From assembly GCF_018687495.1 (NCBI RefSeq), contig NZ_CP061293.1, positions 372,001 through 436,000 of the forward strand: a DNA stretch of 64,000 bases. Direction: 5' to 3'. Within the stretch, counting starts at the first letter, position 1; the number at the start of each line of letters is the position of its first letter. This stretch comes from Polynucleobacter sp. MWH-Svant-W18 (GTDB taxonomy: Bacteria; Pseudomonadota; Gammaproteobacteria; Burkholderiales; Burkholderiaceae). The notes below the pieces were generated by a model that searched no databases, was not told the origin of the DNA, and saw only the letters and a program-made list of their open reading frames with translations. The position numbers and the translations under genes are program-made. Positions 29,664-38,706 of this stretch are shown here, in pieces.

Positions 29664-30410
29664 ATGACAGCCCAGCACGCTCTAGAACTTGGTATCAATA
29701 TTGACCATGTCGCCACTCTGCGAAATGCACGGGGTACGGTCTATCCCGACCCCATCAAAGCCGCCCAATTAGCAGAAAAGGCCGGAGCTGATTTAATTAC
29801 TCTGCACTTACGCGAAGATCGTCGCCATATTCAAGATGCGGATTTATTCGCAATACGTCCTCTAATCAAAATACGTATGAACCTGGAGTGCGCTGTTACT
29901 CCTGAAATGATTAACATTGCTTGCAAGGTCAAGCCACACGATGTATGTTTGGTGCCTGAGAAGCGCGAAGAGGTGACTACTGAGGGTGGCCTCGATGTTT
30001 TGGCTTACTTCGAGGCAGTGAAGGCCGCCACAAAGCAATTGCAAGATGCGGGTATTCGAGTGTCTTTATTTATCGACCCTGATGAAAAACAAATTCAGGC
30101 GGCTAAAGATGTCGGTGCTACTGTAGTGGAATTACATACTGGCCGCTACGCGGATTTATCAGGCCAGGAACAAACGAACGAGTTAGAGCGCATTCGCAAG
30201 GCGGCTCAGTTTGCTAAACACATCGGCTTGAGGGTCAATGCAGGTCACGGACTACATGAAGGCAATGTCATGCCAATTGCAGGGATCACTGAATTATCAG
30301 AGCTCAATATTGGTCATGCCATTGTGGCCGAGGCAGTATTCAAGGGTTGGCAAAAAGCCATCACTGATATGAAGGCTCTCATGGTTCAAGGTAGAAATCT
30401 TCAAAAATGA
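29664..30410 (+). CDS. pdxJ: Pyridoxine 5'-phosphate synthase
   Basis: The 248-residue TIM-barrel enzyme condenses 1-deoxyxylulose 5-phosphate with 3-amino-1-hydroxyacetone 1-phosphate to make PNP, the vitamin B6 precursor. Signatures are [53 protein letters not shown] and GHGLHEGNV. It overlaps acpS by four bases (ATGA), as in E. coli. Confidence 0.97.
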   Translation: MTAQHALELGINIDHVATLRNARGTVYPDPIKAAQLAEKAGADLITLHLREDRRHIQDADLFAIRPLIKIRMNLECAVTPEMINIACKVKPHDVCLVPEKREEVTTEGGLDVLAYFEAVKAATKQLQDAGIRVSLFIDPDEKQIQAAKDVGATVVELHTGRYADLSGQEQTNELERIRKAAQFAKHIGLRVNAGHGLHEGNVMPIAGITELSELNIGHAIVAEAVFKGWQKAITDMKALMVQGRNLQK

Positions 30411-30799
30411 TCATCGGCATTGGTACAGACATTCTGCAGATTGAGCGCTTACAAGCGGCTTATGATCGCACCAATGGTCGTCTAGCAGAAAGAGTTTTGG
30501 GTCCTGATGAGATGTTGGTATTTCAGCATCGCCTTGCCCGTAATCACAAGCGTGGCATTGCTTTTCTAGCGACACGTTTTGCAGCCAAGGAGGCGTTTTC
30601 TAAGGCGATTGGTTTAGGAATGCATATGCCAATGACTTGGCGGTCCCTGCAAACCTTAAATGAGCCTAGCGGTAAGCCGGTGACCTCTTATTCAGGGGCG
30701 CTAGCCAAATTTATGGAAGACAAAAACTGGGAAGCCCAAGTTACCGTAAGTGATGAACAAGACATGGCAATCGCGCATGTGATTGTGACGCAAAAGTAA
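30407..30799 (+). CDS. acpS: Holo-ACP synthase
   Basis: This 130-residue transferase moves phosphopantetheine from CoA to ACP. Metal-binding D8 is in [12 protein letters not shown] and the glutamate in [14 protein letters not shown]. It works on the product of acpP at 21419-21658. The pdxJ-acpS coupling by start/stop overlap is conserved across proteobacteria. Confidence 0.96.
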   Translation: MIIGIGTDILQIERLQAAYDRTNGRLAERVLGPDEMLVFQHRLARNHKRGIAFLATRFAAKEAFSKAIGLGMHMPMTWRSLQTLNEPSGKPVTSYSGALAKFMEDKNWEAQVTVSDEQDMAIAHVIVTQK

Positions 30800-30830
30800 A
30801 TGCAGGAAATAAAAATATATAGAGGAAGAG

Positions 30831-31904
30831 ATGAGTAAATCCACCATGAATCCAGGCCCAGTAACCTTAGATGTGGTCGGTCAGGTTTTAAACGCTGAAG
30901 ATCGCCGTCGCATCTTGCATCCTTTGACTGGTGGCGTGATTTTATTTGGCAGAAACTTTGCCAATCGCAAACAGCTCACTAAACTTACTGCTGATATTAA
31001 AAAATTGCGTCCTGACGTTCTCATCTCGATTGATCACGAAGGTGGGCGAGTGCAGCGTGCTAAGACGGATGGCTTTACCCATCTGCCAGCCATGCGTAAG
31101 TTAGGCGAGTTATGGGGTAGAAAGACTAAATCGAGTCACGCTGCGGAATCGGCAGCGCTAGCAATGGCAGCGGCAACGGCCTGTGGCTTCGTTTTAGCTA
31201 CTGAGCTACGTGCTTGCGGTGTCGACTTTAGTTTTACTCCAGTACTCGATCTCGATTTTGGTCGTAGTGGGGTGATTGGCGATCGTTCATTTAGTCGTGA
31301 TCCCCAAATTGTCTTTGCCCTTGCAAAGAGTTTGAATGAAGGTTTGCGCTTGGGTGGTATGGCGAACTGCGGCAAGCACTTTCCAGGGCATGGTTGGGCT
31401 GAGGCAGATTCTCACGTGGCCATTCCAGTCGATGAGCGTCCCTTAAATGAAATTCTGAATGATGATGCTAAGCCTTATGAATGGTTGGATTTAAGTTTGG
31501 CGGCTGTCATGCCTGCGCATGTGATTTACCCCATGGTCGATCAAAATCCCGCAGGCTTCTCAAAGATTTGGCTGCATTCCATCTTGCGACAAGAGCTGGG
31601 CTTTGAAGGCGTAATCTTTAGTGATGATCTTTCTATGGAGGGGGCGAGTGTTGCGGGCTCTGTAGTGAAGGGTGCTGAAATGGCCTTAGATGCAGGTTGT
31701 GATGCAGTGCTGATTTGTAATCGTCCGGATTTAGCCGATCAGTTGCTCAATGGCCTCAAAGTCTCTAAAACCAAGCTTGAAGAGTCTAAAAATCGCTTAA
31801 ATCGACTCATGCCAACAGTCACTGAAATGTCATGGGATACACTTCATAATGAACCTGAGTATCAACATGCCAAAGGTTTACTCAAGCAATTTCATCTAAT
31901 CTAA
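30831..31904 (+). CDS. nagZ: Beta-N-acetylhexosaminidase NagZ
   Basis: The 357-residue cytoplasmic glycoside hydrolase (family 3) cleaves GlcNAc from anhydromuropeptides during cell-wall recycling. Key motifs are ISIDHEGGRVQR, the catalytic-loop KHFPGHGWAEADSHVAIP and the nucleophile region GVIFSDDLSMEGA. It closes the mucD-to-nagZ run. In Gram-negatives its product can induce AmpC through AmpR; no ampC or ampR is visible here. Confidence 0.95.
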   Translation: MSKSTMNPGPVTLDVVGQVLNAEDRRRILHPLTGGVILFGRNFANRKQLTKLTADIKKLRPDVLISIDHEGGRVQRAKTDGFTHLPAMRKLGELWGRKTKSSHAAESAALAMAAATACGFVLATELRACGVDFSFTPVLDLDFGRSGVIGDRSFSRDPQIVFALAKSLNEGLRLGGMANCGKHFPGHGWAEADSHVAIPVDERPLNEILNDDAKPYEWLDLSLAAVMPAHVIYPMVDQNPAGFSKIWLHSILRQELGFEGVIFSDDLSMEGASVAGSVVKGAEMALDAGCDAVLICNRPDLADQLLNGLKVSKTKLEESKNRLNRLMPTVTEMSWDTLHNEPEYQHAKGLLKQFHLI

Positions 31905-31932
31905 CAGTGCTTGTATTTATGGAGACAGCAAT

Positions 31933-32670
31933 ATGAAAAAACGTTTTATTGCCTTAGCCTTATTTGCATCATCAACAGTAGTTTTTGCTGCCGGTGGAAC
32001 ATCATGGGGTTACGAAGGAAAAGTAGGTCCCGATAATTGGGGCAATCTTAGTCAAGAATTTGCTACTTGTAAGGTTGGTCAACAGCAAGCACCGATTGAT
32101 ATCCCAACGATGTCTGCTACTAAAGCAACGGCACCAATCAAAACAAATTACAAAGCTTCCGCTGGTGAGATCATTAATAATGGTCACACTATTCAAGTGG
32201 CATTATCTGATGCAGGTGGCGCAAATCTTTCCGGTGTGGATTACAAGTTTTTGCAAACCCATTTTCATGCACCAGGCGAAGAAAAGGTCGATGGAAAATC
32301 TTATCCATTTAATGCTCACTTAGTTCATCAGAGTGCTGATGGTAAGCTGGCAGTGATTGGTGTTTTCTTTAAAGAGGGTGCTGAAAATCCTGTATTCAAG
32401 GAGGTGTTTGCTCAAATGCCGGATAAAGAGGGTAAGGTGGCCCTTAAAGGCAAAATTGATCCCGCAGGCCTCTTACCAAAGTCACTTGCTTATTACAGCT
32501 ACGCCGGTTCTTTGACCACTCCTCCATGCAGTGAAGGCGTGACGTTTTATATTTTAAAGACGCCGATGGAAATGTCTAAGGCACAGTTGGAGCAATTTAA
32601 GAAGCTCTATCCAATGAATGCCCGTCCAACATTTCCATTGAATGGTCGTAAGATTACTGAAACTAACTAA
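31933..32670 (+). CDS. Periplasmic alpha-class carbonic anhydrase
   Basis: The product has 245 residues. The N-terminal signal peptide (1-19, FASSTVVFAAGG) directs it to the periplasm. The catalytic zinc histidines are H110, H112 and H129 (LQTHFHAPGEE and YPFNAHLVHQ), matching the alpha-CA order. GSLTTPPCSEGV carries the cysteine that pairs with C46 and the threonine that orients the zinc hydroxide. It hydrates CO2 to bicarbonate. It stands alone between nagZ and the efp terminator, with no bicarbonate transporter nearby. Confidence 0.93.
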   Translation: MKKRFIALALFASSTVVFAAGGTSWGYEGKVGPDNWGNLSQEFATCKVGQQQAPIDIPTMSATKATAPIKTNYKASAGEIINNGHTIQVALSDAGGANLSGVDYKFLQTHFHAPGEEKVDGKSYPFNAHLVHQSADGKLAVIGVFFKEGAENPVFKEVFAQMPDKEGKVALKGKIDPAGLLPKSLAYYSYAGSLTTPPCSEGVTFYILKTPMEMSKAQLEQFKKLYPMNARPTFPLNGRKITETN

Positions 32671-32701
32671 TTAGTTGAGGTGCTTAATTCAGTAATAAAA
32701 A

Positions 32702-32722
32702 AGCCCGGCATGCCGGGCTTTT
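32702..32722. terminator. Bidirectional terminator
   Basis: AGCCCGGCA-TGCCGGGCT is a perfect palindrome flanked by AAAAA and TTT. It lies between the convergent carbonic anhydrase and efp genes. Confidence 0.85.
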
Positions 32723-32742
32723 GAACATCTGTAGTTTGCTAA

Positions 32743-33303
32743 TTAGTTAGCGCGACTACGATATTCACCTGTACGAGTATCGATCTCAATCTTGTCACCA
32801 GTGTTGCAGAACAATGGTACTTGCAATTCATAGCCAGTAGCCAATTTTGCGTTCTTCAATACCTTTCCTGAGCTGGTATCGCCTTTAACTGCTGGCTCGG
32901 TATAGATGATTTCGCGAACAAGTGAGTTAGGCATCGCAACAGAAAGTGCCTTACCTTCGTAGAACACCACTTCGCAAGGCATGCTTTCTTCGAGGTAGTT
33001 CAATGCATCACCCATGAACTCTGCTTCAACTTCGTACTGGTTGTATTCCGTATCCATAAATACATACATTGGGTCAGCGAAGTAAGAGTAGGTGCACTCT
33101 TTCTTATCGAGGATCACTACATCAAATTTGTCATCGGCTTTGTAAACACCTTCGTTTGGTGCGCCAGTTAACAAATTCTTAAATTTCATTTTCACAACTG
33201 AGGAGTTGCGGCCTGAGCGGCTATATTCGGCTTTCAATACGACCATGGCATCAGTGCCGATCATGACTACGTTACCAACGCGGAGTTCTTGTGCTGTTTT
33301 CAT
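32743..33303 (-). CDS. efp: Translation elongation factor P
   Basis: The 186-residue factor relieves ribosome stalling at polyproline. Its domain I loop reads [11 protein letters not shown] and places R32 at the position modified by EarP; other bacteria have lysine here. The enzyme that rhamnosylates this arginine is encoded just upstream on the same strand, so the rhamnosyl-arginine pathway is used. Length and the C-terminal [13 protein letters not shown] are typical of the arginine-type EF-P. Confidence 0.98.
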   Translation of the reverse strand: MKTAQELRVGNVVMIGTDAMVVLKAEYSRSGRNSSVVKMKFKNLLTGAPNEGVYKADDKFDVVILDKKECTYSYFADPMYVFMDTEYNQYEVEAEFMGDALNYLEESMPCEVVFYEGKALSVAMPNSLVREIIYTEPAVKGDTSSGKVLKNAKLATGYELQVPLFCNTGDKIEIDTRTGEYRSRAN

Positions 33304-33389
33304 CTTGCTATTCCTGGGTGCAGAGTGATTTTTCTGCGGTTTTTATCAAAAACAAGATTGTAACCGCCCGCACGCCTTTATTGCAGGGC

Positions 33390-34460
33390 CTAGGCTATAA
33401 AGCGCAGTAGGCGTGCAGGCAAGCCGCCATCCCCCTGTTTTGTCAGTAGATGGGTACGCCAGGCTTTGGCATGGCCATTCCAGTCATTGAGAGACTTAAA
33501 CCATTCGCTAGGCATTGCCCAGGTCATTGCAGCAATGGTGGCCAATCTCATTTCTTGGCTAGCGTTTTCTAGGTATAGGTCTAAAAAGGCCGCTAATTTC
33601 ACTTCATGTGCACGATCTTCTTGGGGGTAGATATGCCAAATGAATGGTTTACCAGCAAGCTGAGCGCGGATGAATGAATCTTCGCCTCTGACGATATTGA
33701 AGTCACACTGCGATAACACCCAGTCATATTCATCTTGAGACACAAAGGGCATGGATAAGAGTTGTATGTTTGAAGGTAAATCAATAGCTTTCTCGCCATA
33801 GAGATTTAAGAGTTCAGCATGGCCATGGGTCAGTAAGACATCAATGTTTTCCCCAAGGCTAGCTAGGTCCTCAAGCCATTTGTGCAAGGGTGCGCCTGGA
33901 TAGCAAAAAATACTGATGCGTTTTGCTTTGGGGCGCAGTTTGAGCCAGATCTCTTTTAGGCTCTTTGGGATTTGGTGGGCAACTACACCCCCCTCAGAAG
34001 GTATAGGGTCTAGTAGCAAACCTCCAACGCCATCTTGAAAGCCTGGAAAGAAAAAATACTTTGGAATGCCGTGCGATTGCGGGGATGCCTTGCCATGAAA
34101 TTCAGCGACCCAAGGCTCTGCACTCAAATACTCAAGATTGATGATGATGGGTTTGACGGAGGCAATAAAGAGCCCTGCAAGATAGCGTTCTGGTAAATCA
34201 CAGCCAAATGCTTCAATAACCACATCTGGAGTTTGAATTGGGTGGCGTGCGTTGCTATAGCTTGCTTCCCATGGCTGAATATCGATTTTGTGCCCCAGAG
34301 CTTCATCGCTGCCAGAAGCGAGTAAATTAAGGGTTGGCAAGTCATCGCAGAAAATACGGACTTCTTGGCCATGAATGCTGGATAAGCTTCGGGCCAGACG
34401 CCAACAAATACCAGCATCACCATAGTTGTCTACGATTTGGCAGAAAATATCCCAACGCAT
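33390..34460 (-). CDS. earP: EF-P arginine rhamnosyltransferase EarP
   Basis: The 356-residue glycosyltransferase (GT104, DUF2331) adds rhamnose from dTDP-rhamnose to R32 of EF-P. The N-terminal [21 protein letters not shown] is the family signature and [14 protein letters not shown] lies in the nucleotide-sugar site. The ATG at 34460 is preferred over a TTG two codons upstream because homologues begin at this point. The start shares two bases with the divergent uvrC start. AAAGAAGAA upstream could be the ribosome site. Confidence 0.95.
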   Translation of the reverse strand: MRWDIFCQIVDNYGDAGICWRLARSLSSIHGQEVRIFCDDLPTLNLLASGSDEALGHKIDIQPWEASYSNARHPIQTPDVVIEAFGCDLPERYLAGLFIASVKPIIINLEYLSAEPWVAEFHGKASPQSHGIPKYFFFPGFQDGVGGLLLDPIPSEGGVVAHQIPKSLKEIWLKLRPKAKRISIFCYPGAPLHKWLEDLASLGENIDVLLTHGHAELLNLYGEKAIDLPSNIQLLSMPFVSQDEYDWVLSQCDFNIVRGEDSFIRAQLAGKPFIWHIYPQEDRAHEVKLAAFLDLYLENASQEMRLATIAAMTWAMPSEWFKSLNDWNGHAKAWRTHLLTKQGDGGLPARLLRFIA

Positions 34461-36393
34461 GAGCAATTCTTCTTTTGAAAACCTTCAGCAGGACGTTAAA
34501 CGGCTACCCGGATTGCCGGGGGTATATCGCTTCTTTGATGAAGCAGGGCAGATTCTGTATGTTGGCAAAGCACGTCATCTCAAAAAACGGGTCTCCAGTT
34601 ATTTTCAAAGCAAACAGCTTTCACCACGAATAGCGCTCATGGTGGGCAAAATCGCCCGTTATGAAACCACAGTAACACGGACTGAAACCGAAGCCCTCAT
34701 TCTAGAGAACAATCTCATTAAAGAGTTGGCTCCGCCATTCAACATTCTCTTTAGGGATGATAAGTCCTATCCCTATGTGATGTTGACTGGTCATCCATTT
34801 CCAAGGCTAGCGTCATATCGTGGCAAAGTCGATAAGCGTAATCATTACTTTGGCCCCTTTCCGAATTCTTGGGCAGTACGCAATAGTGTGCAAATTCTGC
34901 AAAAAGTATTTCGTTTGCGAACTTGCGAGGACTCTGTCTTTAAGAACCGTAGCCGCCCTTGTCTATTGCATCAAATTCATCGCTGTAGCGCCCCGTGTGT
35001 TGGGCGTCTTAGTGCCCAGCAGTATGGTCAGGATGTAGCCCAAGCGACCCGTTTTCTGGAGGGTGACCATAGTCGGGTTTTATCTGAGCTTGAAAAAGAA
35101 ATGCACATTCACAGTGAAGCGATGGAATTTGAAATGGCTGCAGTGCTCCGTGATCGCATTGCAGACCTTTCGAGTGTGTTGCAGCAGCAGTCTATGGATA
35201 CGGTTGCTGAAGGTGAGGGCGATGTTGATGTGATTGCGGTTGCACAAATGGAAGGTATGGTTTGTGTCAATCTCGCCATGATTCGTGGCGGTCGTCACTT
35301 AGGGGATCGGGCTTATTTCCCAAAGGGGCTCCGAACCACCTCTGGTGAATTACCATCTCCGCCAGAAATTTTAGAAGCCTTTATTGCGCAACATTATTTA
35401 GAGGAGACTGCAGAAGAAATTGCCACCGATGCCTCATCTCGCGCAACAACGAATTTAATTCCGCCAGTATTGGTGTTAAATCATCCACTACAGTCTATTA
35501 GTGATGATGTCTCAAAGCTGAGCGATGCACCCCCTGAAGATCTGCATGAGTTGCTCAACGCGCAGGCTGGCAGAAAAATTACCTTCCTACATCAGCCTCA
35601 AGGGCAAAGGCGCCATTGGCTGGCAATGGCTGAAGGCAATGCCAAACTTGCATTAACCAAGCGCTTAGTAGAGACAGGCGGCCAATTAGCAAGAGCACGC
35701 GCTTTGGCAGACATTCTGGCGCTTGATTTAGAAAGTCTCGAACACTTGCGTATTGAATGTTTCGACATTAGTCATACCTCTGGTGAAGCAACGCAAGCTT
35801 CTTGTGTAGTTTATGCAAAGAACGCTATGCAATCCAGTGAGTATCGTCGCTTTAATATTAACGACATTACACCTGGTGATGATTATGCGGCGATGCGCCA
35901 AGTCTTACAAAGGCGCTATGCAAACTTCCAAGAACTGCCACTTGATAAAATTCCACAAGTAATTTTGATTGATGGCGGCAAAGGTCAAGTCGAGATGGCC
36001 AGGCAAGTTCTTTCAGAATTTGGTATGGATGTCGGCCTGATTGTTGGTGTTGCTAAAGGCGAGGGTCGTAAAGTGGGCTTAGAAACTTTGATCTTTGCTG
36101 ATGGGCGCCCCGCATTAGAGTTGGGCATTGATAGCGCTGCATTGTTGTTAGTGGCACAAATTCGGGATGAGGCTCACAGATTTGCCATTACTGGTATGCG
36201 TGCTAAGCGTGCCAAAGCTAGAACAGTCTCTCGTTTAGAGGAGATTGAAGGAATTGGTGCCAAACGACGTCAAAAACTTCTAGCCCGTTTTGGAGGCCTA
36301 AAAGGGGTTGCCAATGCCAGTATTGAGGAGATTGCCAGTGTTGAGGGGGTCTCACTGACTTTGGCTGAACAAATTTATCGTCAACTCCACTAA
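34459..36393 (+). CDS. uvrC: Excinuclease ABC subunit C
   Basis: This 644-residue nuclease makes both incisions around UvrAB-marked lesions. It has an N-terminal GIY-YIG domain (about 10-95, [19 protein letters not shown]), a Cys-rich [16 protein letters not shown] element, a UvrB-binding UVR motif (about 200-235), an RNase H-like domain with FDISHTSGE and LIDGGKGQ, and C-terminal HhH motifs ([13 protein letters not shown]). A TTG 11 codons upstream is in frame but would extend the protein into the divergent earP. The first 20 bases show no clear ribosome site. Confidence 0.95.
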   Translation: MSNSSFENLQQDVKRLPGLPGVYRFFDEAGQILYVGKARHLKKRVSSYFQSKQLSPRIALMVGKIARYETTVTRTETEALILENNLIKELAPPFNILFRDDKSYPYVMLTGHPFPRLASYRGKVDKRNHYFGPFPNSWAVRNSVQILQKVFRLRTCEDSVFKNRSRPCLLHQIHRCSAPCVGRLSAQQYGQDVAQATRFLEGDHSRVLSELEKEMHIHSEAMEFEMAAVLRDRIADLSSVLQQQSMDTVAEGEGDVDVIAVAQMEGMVCVNLAMIRGGRHLGDRAYFPKGLRTTSGELPSPPEILEAFIAQHYLEETAEEIATDASSRATTNLIPPVLVLNHPLQSISDDVSKLSDAPPEDLHELLNAQAGRKITFLHQPQGQRRHWLAMAEGNAKLALTKRLVETGGQLARARALADILALDLESLEHLRIECFDISHTSGEATQASCVVYAKNAMQSSEYRRFNINDITPGDDYAAMRQVLQRRYANFQELPLDKIPQVILIDGGKGQVEMARQVLSEFGMDVGLIVGVAKGEGRKVGLETLIFADGRPALELGIDSAALLLVAQIRDEAHRFAITGMRAKRAKARTVSRLEEIEGIGAKRRQKLLARFGGLKGVANASIEEIASVEGVSLTLAEQIYRQLH

Positions 36394-36426
36394 ATTATTC
36401 ACCTCCACTTGGTTTATGCTTATTCC

Positions 36427-37002
36427 ATGCCATTCAATATCCCCATTGCCTTAACTTGGTTGCGTGTTGCAGCAATACCCTTGCTGGTCGCCGTTTTCTA
36501 CTTTCCCAATACTTGGTTCACTCCTTTTGAGAAAAATCTTTTAGCAACGATTATTTTTATTTTTGCCGCAGTGACAGATTGGTTAGATGGATTTCTGGCG
36601 CGCCGCATGCAGCAGGAATCAGCGTTTGGTCAGTTCTTGGATCCTGTTGCAGACAAATTGATTGTGGCGGCAGCGCTCTTGGTGCTACTCAATATGGACC
36701 GTGTACAAGTTTGGGTGGCGCTGATTATTATTGGCCGCGAAATTACGATTTCGGCATTACGAGAGTGGATGGCTTTATTGGGTGCAGGTAAAAGCGTAGC
36801 GGTACATATGGTGGGTAAATTGAAAACCACTGCTCAACTCATTGCGATTCCATTTCTGCTGCTGAACGATACTTTGTTCGGATGGTTGGATTGCGCCAGA
36901 ATTGGTACATGGTTGATTTGGGTGGCTTGCTTTTTAACGCTTTGGTCGATGTTCTATTACATGAAAAAAGCCTTGCCTCAGTTGGCCGGCAAAATCGACT
37001 AA
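36427..37002 (+). CDS. pgsA: CDP-diacylglycerol--glycerol-3-phosphate 3-phosphatidyltransferase
   Basis: The 191-residue membrane enzyme makes phosphatidylglycerophosphate, the precursor of phosphatidylglycerol and cardiolipin. The CDP-alcohol phosphotransferase motif D-G-x2-A-R-x8-G-x3-D-x3-D is in DWLDGFLARRMQQESAFG and QFLDPVADK. It has about five hydrophobic helices. The ATG chosen gives MPFNIPIALTWLRV, which matches other PgsA N-termini; a TTG six codons upstream is less likely. The uvrC-pgsA-tRNA-Gly order matches E. coli. Confidence 0.95.
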   Translation: MPFNIPIALTWLRVAAIPLLVAVFYFPNTWFTPFEKNLLATIIFIFAAVTDWLDGFLARRMQQESAFGQFLDPVADKLIVAAALLVLLNMDRVQVWVALIIIGREITISALREWMALLGAGKSVAVHMVGKLKTTAQLIAIPFLLLNDTLFGWLDCARIGTWLIWVACFLTLWSMFYYMKKALPQLAGKID

Positions 37003-37118
37003 TACTTCTAAACCCCTGCAGGATGGGGATGAGCGGTAGATTTCAATGGGCGGATTTTTGGTTTCCAGCGGGAATAATGCTTTCTTCGCGATTGTTTGCT
37101 AAACTACTGCCCTGTTAT

Positions 37119-37194
37119 GCGGGAATAGCTCAGCTGGTAGAGCGATACCTTGCCAAGGTATAGGTCGGGAGTTCGAACCTCCTTTCCCGCTCCA
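37119..37194 (+). tRNA. glyW: tRNA-Gly (anticodon GCC)
   Basis: A 76-base cloverleaf with encoded CCA. The acceptor stem GCGGGAA pairs with TTCCCGC, the anticodon stem GATACC/GGTATA encloses loop TTGCCAA with anticodon GCC, and the T arm contains GTTCGAACC. It follows pgsA, as glyW does in E. coli. Confidence 0.98.
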
Positions 37195-37200
37195 AGTTCG

Positions 37201-37230
37201 ATGGGAAGCCCTCAAAAGCTTCCCATTTTT
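37201..37230 (+). terminator. Terminator-like hairpin between the two tRNA genes
   Basis: ATGGGAAGC-cctcaaaa-GCTTCCCAT is a perfect 9-bp stem followed by TTTT. It sits between tRNA-Gly and tRNA-Cys, so the two tRNAs may be partly independent transcripts, unlike E. coli glyW-cysT. Confidence 0.8.
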
Positions 37231-37242
37231 GATTCGGATACT

Positions 37243-37316
37243 GGCGCGTTGGCCGAGTGGTTAGGCAGGAGCCTGCAAAGCTTCGTACGGGGGTTCGATT
37301 CCCTCACGCGCCTCCA
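37243..37316 (+). tRNA. cysT: tRNA-Cys (anticodon GCA)
   Basis: A 74-base cloverleaf with encoded CCA. Acceptor GGCGCGT pairs with ACGCGCC, anticodon stem GGAGC/GCTTC encloses CTGCAAA with anticodon GCA, and the T loop is GGTTCGATT. In E. coli a leucine tRNA follows; none is seen here. Confidence 0.97.
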
Positions 37317-37326
37317 GTAATTTCGC

Positions 37327-37354
37327 TTGACGAAATGGGGGCATCCCCTAAAAT
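37327..37354 (+). promoter_or_regulatory. Probable sigma-70 promoter for the lipoprotein gene
   Basis: TTGACG and TAAAAT are separated by 16 bases, about 48 bases before the ATG at 37402. It lies just past tRNA-Cys; the overlapping hairpin ATTTCG-cttga-CGAAAT (37319-37335) may end the tRNA transcript. Confidence 0.55.
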
Positions 37355-37401
37355 ACTTTCAGTCAGATCAGTTGGTAGCGTCCACTATTCAAAAGCGAAA
37401 C

Positions 37402-37863
37402 ATGATTAAAATTCATACCTTTAAAGTCAGCGCATTAGCATTGTTCTTATCCGCTTTGTTAGGCGCATGCGCAAGCTCCGGTGACTCTGCCACAGGCACT
37501 CCTGCTGAAGTTCAAGAAACACAAGCTCAGCTCTTAGGAGATATGCCTCTGCCAGCCGCCTCAAAAATGATGGGCTCAGATTCTTTAATAATTGGTCGTG
37601 GCGATAACTGGGTGGGTCGCGTAGTGTTGTCGGGTGTACAAACACCAACCGATATTTATGCATTTTTCCAATCAGAATATCCAAGAGCTGGTTGGACTAC
37701 CGTGAGTGCCGTGAAATCGAAAACAAGTATTTTAGTTTTCACAAAAGGTGATCGCACGGCGACCGTCGAGCTCAATGAAGGCCCATTCACTGGACCTAAA
37801 ACGATCATCACTATTACTTCGTCACCTAAGAATGCCAATGTGGTGGCACCTACCCGGAAGTAA
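37402..37863 (+). CDS. Lipoprotein of unknown function
   Basis: The product has 153 residues. A lipoprotein signal with lipobox LLGAC (cysteine about residue 23) indicates membrane anchoring. The mature part contains VVLSGVQTPTDIYAFFQSEYPRAGW, suggesting a compact domain that I cannot name, then a threonine/isoleucine-rich stretch and a basic C-terminus. The ATG chosen gives a clean signal peptide; an upstream in-frame TTG would lengthen it by 25 residues and overlap the promoter. Confidence 0.8.
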   Translation: MIKIHTFKVSALALFLSALLGACASSGDSATGTPAEVQETQAQLLGDMPLPAASKMMGSDSLIIGRGDNWVGRVVLSGVQTPTDIYAFFQSEYPRAGWTTVSAVKSKTSILVFTKGDRTATVELNEGPFTGPKTIITITSSPKNANVVAPTRK

Positions 37864-37884
37864 TGTAGTGGCGAACTAATGAAA

Positions 37885-37908
37885 AAGGCCTCCAGTGGAG
37901 GCCTTTTG
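37885..37908. terminator. Bidirectional terminator
   Basis: AAGGCCTCC-agt-GGAGGCCTT with A-rich left and TT right flanks. It separates the convergent lipoprotein and lexA genes. Confidence 0.85.
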
Positions 37909-37923
37909 CTTTAAGCGGTTTGC

Positions 37924-38643
37924 TTATAAGCCTTCAGCCCTTATGAGGCCTACTGCTTGACCTTCAATCGCAAAGTTGGGCTGACTGGAATCAACCAAAA
38001 TGTTTTTGAAGTCGGGATTTTCTGCTTGCAGTTCAATCACCATGCCATTGGCGGTTTTCTTTTGCTGCCAACGCTTCACAGTGACTTCGTCATCTAAACG
38101 TGCAACCACGATATCACCATTGCGCACTTCAGTCGTTTTTCTAACGGCTAAATAATCACCATCCAAAATACCGGCATCGCGCATGCTCATGCCTTTTACT
38201 TTTAATAAGTAATCAGCACCTTTACTAAATAAACTTGGATCAATTGGTACATGTTTTTCAACATGCTCAACTGCCATGATGGGTGAGCCAGCTGCAACTC
38301 GACCAATTAATGGCAGCGTAAGTTGTTGTAGGGCGCCAGATGGCAATGACATCTGGCGATATTGATTGGTGTGGTGTGTTTGGTTGAAACGTTGTGGAAT
38401 GCGAATGCCACGAGAGGTACCAGGTGTTAATTCGATATAACCTTTTTTCGCTAAGGCGCGGAGGTGCTCTTCAGCAGCGTTAGCAGATGCAAATCCCAGT
38501 TGGGCAGCAATTTCTGCGCGCGTGGGTGGAGAGCCGCTCTCATCGATGGCCTTCGTAATTAATTCCAAAATCTCACTTTGACGGGAAGTGAGTTTGGGGA
38601 GGGCAGTCAGCTCCTCTGGAAAATCGACTGTATTTATGTCCAT
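37924..38643 (-). CDS. lexA: SOS repressor LexA
   Basis: The 239-residue repressor has an N-terminal winged helix (about 18-83; [11 protein letters not shown] is the recognition region) and a C-terminal S24 autoprotease domain. Self-cleavage occurs at A118-G119 (VAAGSP), with S153 (GMSMRDAGI) and K190 (VTVKRW) as the catalytic dyad. The ATG at 38643 is chosen because the SOS box and promoter lie right upstream; the GTG at 38682 would start transcription inside its own promoter. About 17 residues precede the usual N-terminus of LexA. Confidence 0.96.
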   Translation of the reverse strand: MDINTVDFPEELTALPKLTSRQSEILELITKAIDESGSPPTRAEIAAQLGFASANAAEEHLRALAKKGYIELTPGTSRGIRIPQRFNQTHHTNQYRQMSLPSGALQQLTLPLIGRVAAGSPIMAVEHVEKHVPIDPSLFSKGADYLLKVKGMSMRDAGILDGDYLAVRKTTEVRNGDIVVARLDDEVTVKRWQQKKTANGMVIELQAENPDFKNILVDSSQPNFAIEGQAVGLIRAEGL

Positions 38644-38644
38644 A

Positions 38645-38678
38645 CTGGGATTGTATACAGCACTATTTGATATTTCAA
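38645..38678 (-). promoter_or_regulatory. lexA promoter with overlapping LexA (SOS) box
   Basis: On the minus strand TTGAAA (38673-38678) and TACAAT (38650-38655) are spaced by 17 bases, a near-consensus sigma-70 promoter. CTGTATACAATCCCAG (38645-38660) is a CTG-N10-CAG LexA box that covers the -10. The expected start is about 38643, the A of the lexA ATG. Confidence 0.85.
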
Positions 38679-38706
38679 GCACTTTTGCTGGGGGGATAAT
38701 GGAAGG

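Noticed and set aside
34426-34458. Longer uvrC start at TTG 34426
   Set aside because: It would extend the protein back into earP on the other strand with no family similarity; the ATG at 34459 fits UvrC N-termini.
38644-38682. Longer LexA from GTG 38682
   Set aside because: The added codons are the lexA promoter and SOS box themselves.
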